64,000 bases of DNA. It comes from JAKALD01 sp963817785. Lineage in GTDB: Bacteria > Pseudomonadota > Gammaproteobacteria > Burkholderiales > SG8-39. Location: positions 186,001-250,000 of the forward strand of contig CAWFPL010000003.1 in assembly GCA_963817785.1 (NCBI GenBank), given 5' to 3'. Below, piece after piece: positions 34,509-44,216 of the stretch. Made by a program: the position numbers and the translations under genes. The notes beneath the pieces are model-generated. The model did no database searches. It saw nothing but the letters and a program-made list of their open reading frames with translations, and was not told the origin of the DNA. Position 1 is the first letter of the stretch. The number at the start of each line of letters is the position of its first letter.

Positions 34509-35908
34509 TGCGGCTGCTGCCGGCATCGCTCTTCGGCCGACTGGTGGTGGTGCTGGTCGGCGGCCTCGCGCTCGCGGTGTCGATCGGCGCCGCGCTTTAC
34601 CTGCACGAGCGAAGCGATCTCCTGCAGCAGGCCGGGGCGGTCGGCATCGCGCGGCAGATCGCCGACGCGACCCGGGTGCTGGACTCGGAGGGCCCGGCCG
34701 CCCGCGGCAAGACCGCGGCGAGTCTGGGCTCCGCGTCCCTCGGCGTCTCGCTCGACGCGACACCGGGCGAAGCGCCTCCGCCCGCGGCAAGCGGGCCTTA
34801 CGCCCGGCACGTCGCGGCGCTTCTGGACGCTTACCTCGGCGAGCATCGGGAGGTGCGGGTCGCGCCGGGCGTCGCGATGCCGCCGATGCGCATGGGCCCC
34901 GGCGTGGCGCCGCCGATGCCGATGGGCGGGGCGGCCATGCCGCACGCCATGCCGCCGCGCCCGATGGCGGTCCAGGTCCGGCTGCGCGACGGGACGTGGG
35001 CGAGCTTCAGCTATGCGATACCGGCTCCGCGCATGGCCTGGCCCTACCAGCTGATCGTCGAGGCGATTGCCCTGGTGCTGGCCGTCATCGCGCTCTCCGT
35101 CGTTGCCGTTCGCCGCGCGACCCGGCCGCTCGCGGTGCTGGCGAGCGCGGCCGACGAGCTCGGTGAGAACATCAACCGCCCGCCGCTCCCCGAGGAGGGG
35201 CCGGACGAGGTGCGCCGCGCGGCGCGTGCCTTCAACAGCATGCAGGTGCGGCTGAAGGAGTACATCGAGGATCGCGGCCGGATCCTGGCGGCGATCGCGC
35301 ACGACCTGAAGACGCCGCTCGCGCTCCTGCGCTTGCGCACCGAGGCGCTGTCGCACGACGCCGAGCTGAAAGCCAAGTTCGAGGGCGATCTCGATCGGAT
35401 GGAGCGGCTGGTGAGCGAAACGCTCGACTTCGTGCGGGCGATCGACAGTCCGGAGCCTGCGCAGGCCGTCGACATGGTGGCGCTGCTCGAAAGCCTCAAG
35501 GCCGACACCGCGGCGCTCGGCTGGGAGGTGCAGGTCGGCGGCGCCACGCGACCGTATCCCGGAAGGGTGCAGGCGCTGCAGCGCTGCGTCACGAATCTGG
35601 TCGAGAACGCGGTCCGCTACGGCAAGCGCGCGCGCGTCGTGCTCGAGGATTCGGACGACGCGCTGCGGATCCGCATCCGCGACGAGGGGCCCGGGATTCC
35701 CGAGCCGGAGCTCGAGCGCGTGTTCGAGCCTTTCTACCGGCTCGAAGCCTCGCGCAACCGCGCCACCGGCGGCAGCGGGCTCGGCCTCGCGATCGCGCGC
35801 ACCATCGCGCGGGCGCACGGAGGCAACGTGGTCCTGCGCAATCTCGAAGGCGGCGGGCTGGAGGCGCTGCTCACCCTGCCGCGGCGCGCGGCTCAGCGCG
35901 GCGCGTAG
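34508..35908 (+). CDS. Sensor histidine kinase with Met-rich periplasmic loop
   Basis: A 466-residue kinase from GTG 34508: membrane span at about 12-32, periplasmic domain to about 178, second span 180-200, HAMP linker, phospho-acceptor box AIAHDLKTPLALLR and a complete ATPase domain (N box LVENAVRYG, G box [14 protein letters not shown]). Residues 124-153 of the sensor loop contain eight methionines and one histidine among prolines and glycines, resembling Cu(I)- or Ag(I)-binding Met motifs. Its 3' end overlaps the convergent gene by 16 bases. Confidence 0.88.
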   Translation: MRLLPASLFGRLVVVLVGGLALAVSIGAALYLHERSDLLQQAGAVGIARQIADATRVLDSEGPAARGKTAASLGSASLGVSLDATPGEAPPPAASGPYARHVAALLDAYLGEHREVRVAPGVAMPPMRMGPGVAPPMPMGGAAMPHAMPPRPMAVQVRLRDGTWASFSYAIPAPRMAWPYQLIVEAIALVLAVIALSVVAVRRATRPLAVLASAADELGENINRPPLPEEGPDEVRRAARAFNSMQVRLKEYIEDRGRILAAIAHDLKTPLALLRLRTEALSHDAELKAKFEGDLDRMERLVSETLDFVRAIDSPEPAQAVDMVALLESLKADTAALGWEVQVGGATRPYPGRVQALQRCVTNLVENAVRYGKRARVVLEDSDDALRIRIRDEGPGIPEPELERVFEPFYRLEASRNRATGGSGLGLAIARTIARAHGGNVVLRNLEGGGLEALLTLPRRAAQRGA

Positions 35909-36501
35909 GGGCCGAGCGGCTTCGGCGGCTCTTCGGCCTGCTGCGGCTGCGCGGCAGGCTGCGGCGGGCGCTGCGACGGGGGCACGTAGCCCTCGGGCGA
36001 CGCGGGCGCGGCCTGCGAGCGCGGCGGCAGGATGCCGGCTTTCGGATAGCCGGCGACGTCGAGCGCGCCGTCGAACTCGCTCTGGCTGAATCCCTTCTCC
36101 ACGCTGCTGCCGACGACCAGCACCGGCACCTCGTTACTCTGCGAGACGCGCCTGAGCTCGGCGTTGGTCTGCGGGTTCCACACCGAGACTTCCTTGAACG
36201 GCACGCCGCGCTTGTTGAGCGCCGCGCGCGCCTCGGCGCAGGCTTCCTTGCAGGTGGGAGAGGTGTAGAGCGTGACCGGCGCATCCTTCATCGCCTTGGC
36301 GAGCGCATAGGGCATCTCGCTCGTCGGTGCCACGCTTCCGCCGTAGGCTTTCTTCTCGACGTCCTTGGCCGTGGGCGGAGGCGGCTGGTCCGACACGTGC
36401 ACCTGGCCGCTCTGGTCGACCCAGCGATACAGCTGCTGCGCGCACGCCGGTCCGATCGGGAGCGCGAGGACGATGCCGAGGAGGAGCGCGCAGCGCCTCA
36501 T
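35893..36501 (-). CDS. DUF4124 plus glutaredoxin-like exported protein
   Basis: A 202-residue protein with signal peptide (to about residue 21, ACA-QQL), a DUF4124 segment (YRWVDQSGQVHVSDQPP) and a glutaredoxin-like domain from about 72 to 150. Its redox motif is CKEAC (C-x3-C), wider than the CPxC of ordinary glutaredoxins. A Pro/Gln-rich tail closes the protein. A periplasmic thiol-disulfide role is likely. It starts four bases into the end of the prlC gene's upstream region and reads in the same direction as prlC, overlapping its stop by four bases. Confidence 0.75.
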   Translation of the reverse strand: MRRCALLLGIVLALPIGPACAQQLYRWVDQSGQVHVSDQPPPPTAKDVEKKAYGGSVAPTSEMPYALAKAMKDAPVTLYTSPTCKEACAEARAALNKRGVPFKEVSVWNPQTNAELRRVSQSNEVPVLVVGSSVEKGFSQSEFDGALDVAGYPKAGILPPRSQAAPASPEGYVPPSQRPPQPAAQPQQAEEPPKPLGPYAPR

Positions 36502-38528
36502 GCGGCGATCATACCACTGTGCCGCAGCAGCGCGTCCACGCGCGGCTCGCGCCCGCGGAAGGCGCGGAAGGACTCTGACGCCGGACGGCTGCCGCCGACG
36601 GCGAGAATTTCGTCACGGAAGCGCGCGCCGGTTGCGGCGTCCAGAATGCCCTTTTCCTCGAACAGGCTGTAGGCGTCCGAGGAAAGCACCTCGGCCCACT
36701 TGTAGCTGTAGTAGCCGGCCGCGTAGCCGCCTGCGAAGATGTGCGAGAAGTTGTTCGGAAAGCGGCTGTAGGCGGGCGGAAAGATCGCCGCCACCTCGCG
36801 GCGCACTTCCTCGAGCAGCTCGAGCGGCGTGCGGCCGGAGTCGGGGTCGTAGTCGTGGTGCAGGCGCATGTCGAACAGCGCGTACTCGATCTGGCGCAGC
36901 GTGGCGAGACCCGACTGGAAATTCTTCGCCGCCAGCATCTTGTCGTAGAGCGCGCGCGGCAGCGGCGCGCCGCTGTCCGCCTGCCGCGTCATGTGCTCGA
37001 GCACCTCCCACTCCCAGCAGAAGTTCTCCATGAACTGGCTGGGCAGCTCGACCGCGTCCCACTCCACCCCGTTGATGCCCGACACGCCCAGGTCCTCGAC
37101 CTCGGTGAGCAGGTGGTGCAGGCCGTGGCCGAACTCGTGGAACAGCGTGATCACCTCGTCGTGCGTGAACAGCGCCGGCTTGCCGCCGACCGGGCGCGAG
37201 AAATTGCAGTTGAGGTAGGCCACCGGCGTCTGGATGCGCTCGTCCTTGCGGCGCCGCGTGATGGCGTCGTCCATCCACGCCCCGCCGCGCTTGGTCTCGC
37301 GCGCGTACAGGTCGACGTAGAACTGGCCGATCAGGGTTCCGGCGCTGTCGGCGATCTCGAAAAAGCGCACGTCCTCCTGCCACACCGGGGCGTCGCCCGG
37401 GGTGATGCGCAGCCCGTAGAGCTTACTCACCAGGCGGAACAGCCCGGCGGCGACGACGTCCTCGGGGAAGTACCGCTTCACTTCCTGGTCGGAGAAGTCG
37501 TACAGCCTGGTGCGCAGCTTCTCGGAGGCATAAGCGAGATCCCAGGCCTCGAGCCGCTCGAGGCCGAGCTCGGCGCGTGCGAATTCCCGCAGCTCGCCCA
37601 GGTCGCGCTCGGCGAACGGGCGCGCGCGGCGCGCGAGATCGCGCAGGAAAGCGAGCACCTGCTCCGGCGTGTCCGCCATCTTCGGCACCAGCGAGACCGA
37701 GGCGTAGTCGCGGTAGCCCAGCAGCCGCGCTTCCTCGTTGCGCAGCCGCAGGATGCGCGCGATCAGCGGCGTGTTGTCCCACTCGGGCCGGCCGAACTCC
37801 GAGGCGCGCGTGGCGCTTTCGCGGTACATGGTCGCGCGCAGCTCGCGGTCCTCGGCGTATTGCATCACCGGCATGTACGAGGGCGCGTGCAGCGTGAGCT
37901 TCCAGCCGCCGTGCCCGTCGCGCTCGGCCGCCTCGCGCGCGGCCTCGCGCACGTCCTGCGGGACGCCGGCCAGGCGCTTGTCGTCGGTGATCGTGAGCGA
38001 GAACGCGTTGGTCGCGTCGAGCAGGTTCTCGGAGAACTTGGCCCCGAGCCCGGCGAGCTCTTCCTGGACTTCGGCGAAGCGCGCCTTGCGGTCCGCCGGC
38101 AGCTCGGCGCCGCCGAGGCGGAAGTCGCGCAGCGCGTCCTCGACCAGCTTGCGGCGCGCCGGCGTCAGGCGCTCGAAGGCCGGGTCGGCGCGCAGGGCGC
38201 GGTACTTCTCGAACAGCGGCCGGTTCTGCGCCAGCTCGGTCCAGTACTGCGTGACCTTGGGCAGGCCGGCGTTGTAGGCCTCGCGCAGCGCCGGGCTGTC
38301 GAGCACCGCGTGCAGGTGCGTCACCTGCCCCCACGCGCGCCCGAGGCGCTCGTTCGCGTCCTCGAGCGGTGCGACGAACGCCTCCCAGGTGAGCGGCAGC
38401 TGCGCTTGCGTCACGCGCGCGAGCGTGGCCCGCGCCTCGGCGAGCAGCTGCTCGATCGCCGGCGCGACGTGCTCGGGCCGGAGATCGCGGAAGCGGGGCA
38501 AGCCCGAAAAATCGAGTAACGGATTCAT
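36498..38528 (-). CDS. prlC: Oligopeptidase A (M3 family)
   Basis: A 676-residue zinc peptidase, about the length of E. coli PrlC. The metal site HEFGHGLHH begins at residue 464, and the third ligand lies in the WDAVELPSQFMENFCWE region that follows. The N-terminus (NPLLDFSGLPRFRDLRPEHV) matches PrlC. It degrades cytoplasmic peptides, including signal peptides. FolD lies 16 bases upstream on the same strand, so the two may share a transcript. Confidence 0.95.
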   Translation of the reverse strand: MNPLLDFSGLPRFRDLRPEHVAPAIEQLLAEARATLARVTQAQLPLTWEAFVAPLEDANERLGRAWGQVTHLHAVLDSPALREAYNAGLPKVTQYWTELAQNRPLFEKYRALRADPAFERLTPARRKLVEDALRDFRLGGAELPADRKARFAEVQEELAGLGAKFSENLLDATNAFSLTITDDKRLAGVPQDVREAAREAAERDGHGGWKLTLHAPSYMPVMQYAEDRELRATMYRESATRASEFGRPEWDNTPLIARILRLRNEEARLLGYRDYASVSLVPKMADTPEQVLAFLRDLARRARPFAERDLGELREFARAELGLERLEAWDLAYASEKLRTRLYDFSDQEVKRYFPEDVVAAGLFRLVSKLYGLRITPGDAPVWQEDVRFFEIADSAGTLIGQFYVDLYARETKRGGAWMDDAITRRRKDERIQTPVAYLNCNFSRPVGGKPALFTHDEVITLFHEFGHGLHHLLTEVEDLGVSGINGVEWDAVELPSQFMENFCWEWEVLEHMTRQADSGAPLPRALYDKMLAAKNFQSGLATLRQIEYALFDMRLHHDYDPDSGRTPLELLEEVRREVAAIFPPAYSRFPNNFSHIFAGGYAAGYYSYKWAEVLSSDAYSLFEEKGILDAATGARFRDEILAVGGSRPASESFRAFRGREPRVDALLRHSGMIAA

Positions 38529-38544
38529 GTCTGCAGGTGCTCGT

Positions 38545-39399
38545 TCAGGTGCTGCCGAGCGCGCGCGTGGCCGCGCGCACCGTGTTGACGATCAGCATCG
38601 CCACCGTCATCGGTCCCACCCCGCCCGGCACCGGCGTGATGCGGCCGGCCACGTCCTTCACGCGCGCAAAGTCGACGTCCCCTGCGAGGGTGCCATCCGG
38701 CAGCCGGTTGATGCCGACGTCGATGACGCAAGCGCCTGGTTTGACCATCTCGGCGCCGATCAGGTTCGCGCACCCGACCGCGACGACCAGCACGTCGGCC
38801 TGGCGCGTGAACTCGCCCAGGCGCGGGGTCCTGGAGTGGCAGATGGTGACGGTCGCGTCGTTCTGCAAGAGCAGCAGCGCGAGCGGCTTGCCGACGATGT
38901 TCGAGCGCCCGACCACCACCGCGTGCCGCCCGGCGAGCGCGACGCCCTCGTGCGCGAGCAGGTGCATCACGCCCGCCGGCGTGCAAGGAACGACCCGCGG
39001 GTTCCCGGCGAGCAGCGCGCCGAGATTCTCGAGGTGAAAGCCGTCGACGTCCTTCTCCGGGGCGGGCGCGGCGAGCACGCGCTCCACGCTGATGTGCGGC
39101 GGCAGGGGCAGTTGCACCAGGATGCCGTGCACGCCCGCGTCGCGGTTGAGCTCGGCGATCCTGTCAAGCAGCGTGCTCTCGGCGACGTCGCCGGGATACT
39201 CGTGCAGCTCGAAGCGGACGCCGGTGTCCTCGCAGGCGCGCACCTTGTTGCGCACGTACAGGCGCGAGGCAGACTCGTCGCCGGCGAGGATGACCGCCAG
39301 CCCGGGACGTACGCCGCGCGCGGCGAGCTCCGCGACCATGGGCCTGACCGAGGCGCGCACCGAAGCGGCGATCGCTTTCCCGTCGATAATCCTGGCCAT
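38545..39399 (-). CDS. folD: Bifunctional methylenetetrahydrofolate dehydrogenase/cyclohydrolase
   Basis: A 284-residue protein starting [15 protein letters not shown]. Family motifs are visible: [11 protein letters not shown] with the catalytic lysine, [45 protein letters not shown] (NADP fold) and [14 protein letters not shown]. It converts methylene-THF to formyl-THF for purine and formyl-Met synthesis. The start was set at 39399 because the upstream sequence is the hairpin element rather than coding. Confidence 0.95.
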   Translation of the reverse strand: MARIIDGKAIAASVRASVRPMVAELAARGVRPGLAVILAGDESASRLYVRNKVRACEDTGVRFELHEYPGDVAESTLLDRIAELNRDAGVHGILVQLPLPPHISVERVLAAPAPEKDVDGFHLENLGALLAGNPRVVPCTPAGVMHLLAHEGVALAGRHAVVVGRSNIVGKPLALLLLQNDATVTICHSRTPRLGEFTRQADVLVVAVGCANLIGAEMVKPGACVIDVGINRLPDGTLAGDVDFARVKDVAGRITPVPGGVGPMTVAMLIVNTVRAATRALGST

Positions 39400-39401
39400 A
39401 A

Positions 39402-39463
39402 GAGCAACGCTGTGCTGCAGGGCGACGCTTCGCGTCGCGCTGCAGCACCTGACTTTCGGAAAG
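39402..39463 (+). repeat. Hairpin element, copy A
   Basis: Left flank GAGCAACGCTGTG, outer stem arms 39412-39420 and 39440-39448, inner stem GCGACGC-TTC-GCGTCGC, right flank GACTTTCGGAAAG. It begins three bases from the folD start codon, the only copy beside a start rather than a stop, and the most divergent of the six clear copies. Confidence 0.75.
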
Positions 39464-39526
39464 AGCAGCAGCGGAAAAAGGGGCCGCAGTCTACCACCGC
39501 GCCGCGCCAACCCGGCGCAAGTCGGA

Positions 39527-39555
39527 TTGCGCATCATGGGAAAGGTTTTTATAAT
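39527..39555 (+). promoter_or_regulatory. Sigma-70 promoter of the aceEF-lpdA operon
   Basis: TTGCGC (39527-39532), a 17-base spacer, then a perfect TATAAT (39550-39555). Direction and position fit transcription of the pyruvate dehydrogenase operon. Confidence 0.75.
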
Positions 39556-39702
39556 GCGGAATAAGCGCTTCGCGGCGATCCGGCGTGCGCGGCGACGCGC
39601 GCAGGTTTGTGTCGCCCTATTGAACGTATTAAGCTTCGGCGCACCCTCGCGCGCCCACAAGGCACGCGCAGCGCCTGCCTAAGCCACGAGCTGGAGGAAT
39701 TC

Positions 39703-42387
39703 ATGTCTGCCGTCCCGCAATCGCCCGCGGCCAACGATCCCGACGCACTAGAAACCCAGGAATGGCTCGACGCGCTCGAGGCGGTGCTCGAGCGCGAAGG
39801 ACCGGAGCGCGCGCACTACCTGCTCGAGAAGCTGGTCGACAAGGCGCGGCGTTCCGGCGCGTACATTCCATTCAACGCGACCACCGCGTACCTCAACACG
39901 ATTCCGCCGCACCTGGAGGAGCGCTCGCCCGGCGACTACGTCCTCGAGGAGCGCATCCGCGCGTACTGCCGCTGGAACGCGATGGTGATGGTCGCCAGGG
40001 CGAACAAGAACGACGACGAGCTCGGCGGGCACATCGCCAGCTTCGCGTCGGTCGGTACCCTGTTCGGCCAGGGGTTCAACCATTTCTGGCACGCGCCCAC
40101 CGAGAGTCACGGCGGCGACCTGGTGTACTTCCAGGGGCATTCCTCGCCCGGCATCTACGCGCGCGCCTTCCTCGAGGGGCGGCTGTCCGAGGAGCAGCTG
40201 CTCAGCTTCCGCCGCGAAGTCGACGGCAAGGGGGTCTCGTCGTATCCGCACCCGTGGCTGATGCCCGATTTCTGGCAGTTCCCCACGGTGTCGATGGGCC
40301 TCGGCCCGATCCAGGCCATCTACATGGCGCGCTTCCTCAAGTACCTGCACGCGCGCGGCCTGGCCGACACCGCGCAGCGCAAGGTGTGGTGCTTCTGCGG
40401 CGACGGCGAGATGGACGAGCCCGAGTCGCTCGGCGCGATCGGCATGGCGGTGCGCGAGAAGCTCGACAACCTGATCTTCGTCGTCAACTGCAACCTGCAG
40501 CGGCTCGACGGCCCGGTGCGCGGCAACGGCAAGATCATCCAGGAGCTCGAATCGGATTTCCGCGGCGCCGGCTGGAACGTCATCAAGCTGATCTGGGGCT
40601 CGTACTGGGATCCCCTGTTCGCGCGCGACAAGGAAGGCCGGCTGCTGCGCGTGATGGAGGAAACCGTCGACGGCGAGTACCAGAACTACAAGGCGAACGA
40701 CGGCGCCTTCGTGCGCAAGCACTTCTTCGGCAAGGACCCGAAGGTGCTGGAGATGGTCTCGCGCATGACCGACGAGGACATCTGGCGGCTGAACCGCGGC
40801 GGGCACGATCCCTACAAGATCTACGCCGCCTACGCCGCGGCAGTGAAGCACCAGGGCCAGCCGACGGTGATTCTCGCCAAGACCATCAAGGGCTACGGGC
40901 TGGGCAAGCAGGGCCAGGCCAAGAACCCGACGCACCAGCTGAAGAAGGTGGACGTGCACACCATCCGGGAGGTGCGCGACCAGTACTCGATCCCGATCCC
41001 GGACGAGGAGCTCGAGAAGCTGCCGTTCTACATGCCGGCGCCGGATTCGCCCGAGATGCTGTACCTGCACGAGCAGCGCAAGGCGCTCGGCGGCTACCTC
41101 CCGCAGCGGCGCATGAAAGCGGATGCGCCGCCTGCGGTGCCGCCGCTTTCGGCCTTCGAGCCGGTGCTCAAGGGCTCCGAGGGGCGCGAGATCTCGACCA
41201 CCATGGCGTTCGTGCGCATCCTTACCGCGCTGGTGCGCGACAAGGATCTCGGCAAGCACGTCGTGCCGATCGTGCCCGACGAGGCCCGCACCTTCGGCAT
41301 GGAAGGGATGTTCCGCCAGCTCGGCATCTACTCCTCCGAGGGGCAGAAGTACGTGCCGGTCGACCGCGACCAGGTGATGTATTACCGCGAGGACAAGGCC
41401 GGGCAGATCCTCGAGGAAGGCATCACCGAGGCGGGCGGATTCTCCTCCTGGATCGCGGCGGCGACCTCGTACAGCCATTCCAACCTGGCGATGGTCCCGT
41501 TCTATATCTATTACTCGATGTTCGGCTTCCAGCGCTTCGGCGATCTCGCCTGGGCGGCCGGGGATCAGCGCTGCCGCGGGTTCCTCCTCGGCGGCACCGC
41601 AGGACGCACCACGCTCAACGGCGAGGGCCTGCAGCACGAGGACGGCCACTCGCACGTTCTTTTCTCGGTGATCCCGAACTGCGTGTCGTATGACCCGACC
41701 TACGGCTACGAGCTGGCGGTGATCATCCACGACGGCCTGCGCCGCATGCTCACCGAGCAGGAGGACGTGTTCTACTACATGACCGTGATGAACGAGAACT
41801 ACGAGCATCCGGCGATGCCTGCGGGCGCGGAAGAGGGAATCCTGAAGGGGATGTACCTGCTGCGCGAGTCGAAGGCGAAGGGGAAATCCCGCGTGCAGTT
41901 GATGGGCTCGGGCACGATCCTGCGCGAGGTGCTCGCCGCGGCCGAGCTGCTCGAGACGGACTGGGGTGTCGCCGCCGACGTCTGGAGCGCCACCAGCTTC
42001 ACCGAGCTGCGGCGCGAAGGCCTGGCCGCGGAACGCTGGAATCTGCTGCACCCCGAGGACAAGCCGCGCGTGCCCTACGTCACGCAGTGCCTGGACAAGC
42101 GCGCCGGGCCGGTGGTCGCGGCGAGCGACTACATCAAGACGTTTGCCGACCAGATCCGGCCGTACATGCCCAAGGGCCGCGCCTATCGCGTGCTGGGAAC
42201 CGACGGCTTCGGGCGCTCCGACTCGCGCGCCAAGCTGCGCCACTTCTTCGAGGTGAACCGGTATTTCGTCGCGCTCGCCGCGCTGAAGGCGCTCGCCGAC
42301 GAGGGTGACGGAAAAGCGAAGACGGTCGCGGAAGCGATCCAGAAATACAAGCTCGATCCGGACAAGCCGGATCCCACGAAAACATAA
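39703..42387 (+). CDS. aceE: Pyruvate dehydrogenase E1 component
   Basis: An 894-residue protein of the homodimeric AceE type found in proteobacteria (E. coli 887). The start at ATG 39703 has GGAGG upstream and gives the typical short N-terminus. The thiamine diphosphate motif GDGEMDEPES...NCN is present near residues 230-266, together with conserved SFASVGTLF, GHSSPGIYARAFLEGRL and AGRTTLNGEGLQHEDGHS. It decarboxylates pyruvate and acetylates the lipoyl groups of E2. It is the first gene of an operon with aceF, lpdA and rpiA. Confidence 0.97.
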   Translation: MSAVPQSPAANDPDALETQEWLDALEAVLEREGPERAHYLLEKLVDKARRSGAYIPFNATTAYLNTIPPHLEERSPGDYVLEERIRAYCRWNAMVMVARANKNDDELGGHIASFASVGTLFGQGFNHFWHAPTESHGGDLVYFQGHSSPGIYARAFLEGRLSEEQLLSFRREVDGKGVSSYPHPWLMPDFWQFPTVSMGLGPIQAIYMARFLKYLHARGLADTAQRKVWCFCGDGEMDEPESLGAIGMAVREKLDNLIFVVNCNLQRLDGPVRGNGKIIQELESDFRGAGWNVIKLIWGSYWDPLFARDKEGRLLRVMEETVDGEYQNYKANDGAFVRKHFFGKDPKVLEMVSRMTDEDIWRLNRGGHDPYKIYAAYAAAVKHQGQPTVILAKTIKGYGLGKQGQAKNPTHQLKKVDVHTIREVRDQYSIPIPDEELEKLPFYMPAPDSPEMLYLHEQRKALGGYLPQRRMKADAPPAVPPLSAFEPVLKGSEGREISTTMAFVRILTALVRDKDLGKHVVPIVPDEARTFGMEGMFRQLGIYSSEGQKYVPVDRDQVMYYREDKAGQILEEGITEAGGFSSWIAAATSYSHSNLAMVPFYIYYSMFGFQRFGDLAWAAGDQRCRGFLLGGTAGRTTLNGEGLQHEDGHSHVLFSVIPNCVSYDPTYGYELAVIIHDGLRRMLTEQEDVFYYMTVMNENYEHPAMPAGAEEGILKGMYLLRESKAKGKSRVQLMGSGTILREVLAAAELLETDWGVAADVWSATSFTELRREGLAAERWNLLHPEDKPRVPYVTQCLDKRAGPVVAASDYIKTFADQIRPYMPKGRAYRVLGTDGFGRSDSRAKLRHFFEVNRYFVALAALKALADEGDGKAKTVAEAIQKYKLDPDKPDPTKT

Positions 42388-42451
42388 GAACTACGCGGCA
42401 TTGCGCGGCAGCGCCATAGTGCTGCCGCGCAATGCCAAACCTTCAGGAAAG
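42388..42451 (+). repeat. Hairpin element, copy B (aceE-aceF)
   Basis: Starts directly after the aceE stop: GAACTACGC, a perfect 16-bp stem (42397-42412 with 42421-42436, loop GCCATAGT), then AAACCTTCAGGAAAGG. It fills most of the gap before aceF. Confidence 0.8.
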
Positions 42452-42463
42452 GCGAATCCGGGA

Positions 42464-44137
42464 ATGGCGAGCACGCTCGAAGTCACGGTGCCCGACATCG
42501 GCGACTTCAAGGAAGTCGAGGTGATCGAGATCCTGGTCAAGCCGGGCGACCAGGTTGCCAAGGAGCAGTCGCTCATCGCGCTGGAATCCGACAAGGCGAC
42601 GATGGAAATTCCATCGCCCGGGGAAGGCGTCGTCAAGGAGATCAAGGTCAGGGTCGGCGACAAGGTGTCCGAGGGCACGCCGATCCTGGCGCTCGAGGAG
42701 CAGCACGCGGCAGCGCCCGCCGATCCGCCGGCTCCTGCGTCCCAGGCCGCGCCGAAGCAGCAAGCCGCGCCGAAACAGCAGGAGGCGCCCGCCCAGTCCC
42801 GAGGCGCGGCCGGCGCGGCGCCTCCGGGCGCGACACCGGGCGGCGCGGTGACGGTCAAGGTGCCGGACATCGGCGACTTCAAGGACATCGAGGTGGTCGA
42901 GGTCCTGGTCAAGCCCGGTGACGCCGTGCAGAAAGAGCAGTCGCTGATCACGCTCGAGTCCGACAAGGCGACGATGGAGATCCCCTCGCCGGCGGCCGGA
43001 GTGGTGAAGGAGCTCGGCGTCACGGTCGGCGCCAGGGTCTCCGAAGGATCGGTGATCCTCACCCTCGAGACTGCCGGCGCACCGTCGGTCGCGAAGCCGC
43101 AGGCGGAGGCGATGGCCGCGCCGCGGCCGGCGCAGGAAGCGCCGCGGGCTGCCGAGCCGGCCCCGGCGCCGCTCGGCCGACCGGTGCCGCGCGAGCCGCG
43201 CGAGGAGACGGTATCCAAGGCGCACGCCAGCCCCTCGGTGCGCAAGTTCGCGCGCGAGCTCGGCGTCGGCCTGATGAAGGTCCAGGGCAGCGGGCCCAAG
43301 GGGCGCATCCTGCACGAGGACGTGCAGGCCTTCGTCAAGGCCAGGCTCGCCGCGGTCGCGGCGGCACCGGCCGCAGCGGCGGCGGGCGGCACGCTGCCGT
43401 TCAATCTCCCCGCCTGGCCGGAGGTGGACTTCGCCAAGTTCGGGCCCATCGAGCTCCAGCCCCTGTCGCGCATCCAGCGCCTGTCGGGCCCCAATCTGCA
43501 CCGCAACTGGATCTCGATTCCGCACATCACGCAGTTCGACGAGGCGGACATCACCGAGCTCGAGGCGTTTCGCAAGGCCAACTCGGCCGAGTCCGAAAAG
43601 CAGGGCTTCAAGCTCACCATGCTCGCGTTCCTGATCAAGGCCTGCGTCACCGCTCTCAGGCAGTACCCGAAGTTCAACGCCTCGCTCGACAAGGGGGGCG
43701 AGAACCTGGTGATCAAGAAGTACTACCACCTGGGCGTCGCGGTCGACACGCCCGACGGGCTGGTGGTGCCGGTCATTCGCGACGCCGACCGCAAGGGCGT
43801 GTTCGACCTCGCGAAGGAGCTCGCCGACGTGTCCAGGCTGGCGCGCGACAAGAAGCTCAAGCCGGGCGACATGCAGGGCGGCACGTTCTCGATCTCGAGC
43901 CTGGGCGGCATCGGCGGCAGCGCCTTCACGCCGATCATCAACGCGCCCGAAGTGGCGATTCTGGGCGTCTCCAGATCGACGATGCGGCCGGTGTGGAACG
44001 GCACCGAGTTCGTCCCGCGGCTGATGCTGCCGTTGTCGCTGTCGTACGATCACCGTGTGATCGACGGCGCGGCGGCGGCGCGCTTCACCAGCTATCTGGC
44101 CTCGGTGCTTTCCGACATCCGGCGCTCGTTATTGTAA
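42464..44137 (+). CDS. aceF: Pyruvate dehydrogenase E2, dihydrolipoamide acetyltransferase
   Basis: A 557-residue protein starting at ATG 42464. It has two lipoyl domains (about 1-75 and 125-200, each with [12 protein letters not shown] around the lipoylated lysine), Ala/Pro-rich linkers, a peripheral subunit-binding domain (about 252-290, ASPSVRKFARELGVGL) and the trimer-forming acyltransferase domain ending with DHRVIDGA; catalytic His530. It transfers the acetyl group to CoA and forms the core of the complex. Confidence 0.97.
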   Translation: MASTLEVTVPDIGDFKEVEVIEILVKPGDQVAKEQSLIALESDKATMEIPSPGEGVVKEIKVRVGDKVSEGTPILALEEQHAAAPADPPAPASQAAPKQQAAPKQQEAPAQSRGAAGAAPPGATPGGAVTVKVPDIGDFKDIEVVEVLVKPGDAVQKEQSLITLESDKATMEIPSPAAGVVKELGVTVGARVSEGSVILTLETAGAPSVAKPQAEAMAAPRPAQEAPRAAEPAPAPLGRPVPREPREETVSKAHASPSVRKFARELGVGLMKVQGSGPKGRILHEDVQAFVKARLAAVAAAPAAAAAGGTLPFNLPAWPEVDFAKFGPIELQPLSRIQRLSGPNLHRNWISIPHITQFDEADITELEAFRKANSAESEKQGFKLTMLAFLIKACVTALRQYPKFNASLDKGGENLVIKKYYHLGVAVDTPDGLVVPVIRDADRKGVFDLAKELADVSRLARDKKLKPGDMQGGTFSISSLGGIGGSAFTPIINAPEVAILGVSRSTMRPVWNGTEFVPRLMLPLSLSYDHRVIDGAAAARFTSYLASVLSDIRRSLL

Positions 44138-44203
44138 AGAACCACGCTGCATTGCGCCGCAGCACCATGGTGCTGCGGCGCAATGCCATACTTTCAGAAA
44201 AGG
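44138..44203 (+). repeat. Hairpin element, copy C (aceF-lpdA)
   Basis: Starts at the base after the aceF stop: AGAACCACGCT, an 18-bp perfect stem (44149-44166 with 44169-44186, loop AT), then CATACTTTCAGAAAAGG. The AAAAGG end lies 14 bases before the lpdA start and may serve as part of its ribosome site. Confidence 0.8.
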
Positions 44204-44216
44204 CCTGAGCACAGCC

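Larger units (their letters stand above)
39400..39702. other. Divergent folD-aceE intergenic region
   Basis: The 303-base gap holds one hairpin element next to folD, a strong sigma-70 type promoter directed at aceE and a long untranslated leader (about 140 bases) before the aceE ribosome site GGAGG at 39692-39696. No open gene is supported. Confidence 0.7.

Noticed and set aside
39748..42243. An 831-codon open frame antisense to aceE
   Set aside because: Shadow of aceE: no recognisable motif, no ribosome site, low-complexity composition.
42388..42451. Hairpin copies as rho-independent terminators
   Set aside because: No T-run follows any stem, and they lie inside operons whose downstream genes must be expressed.
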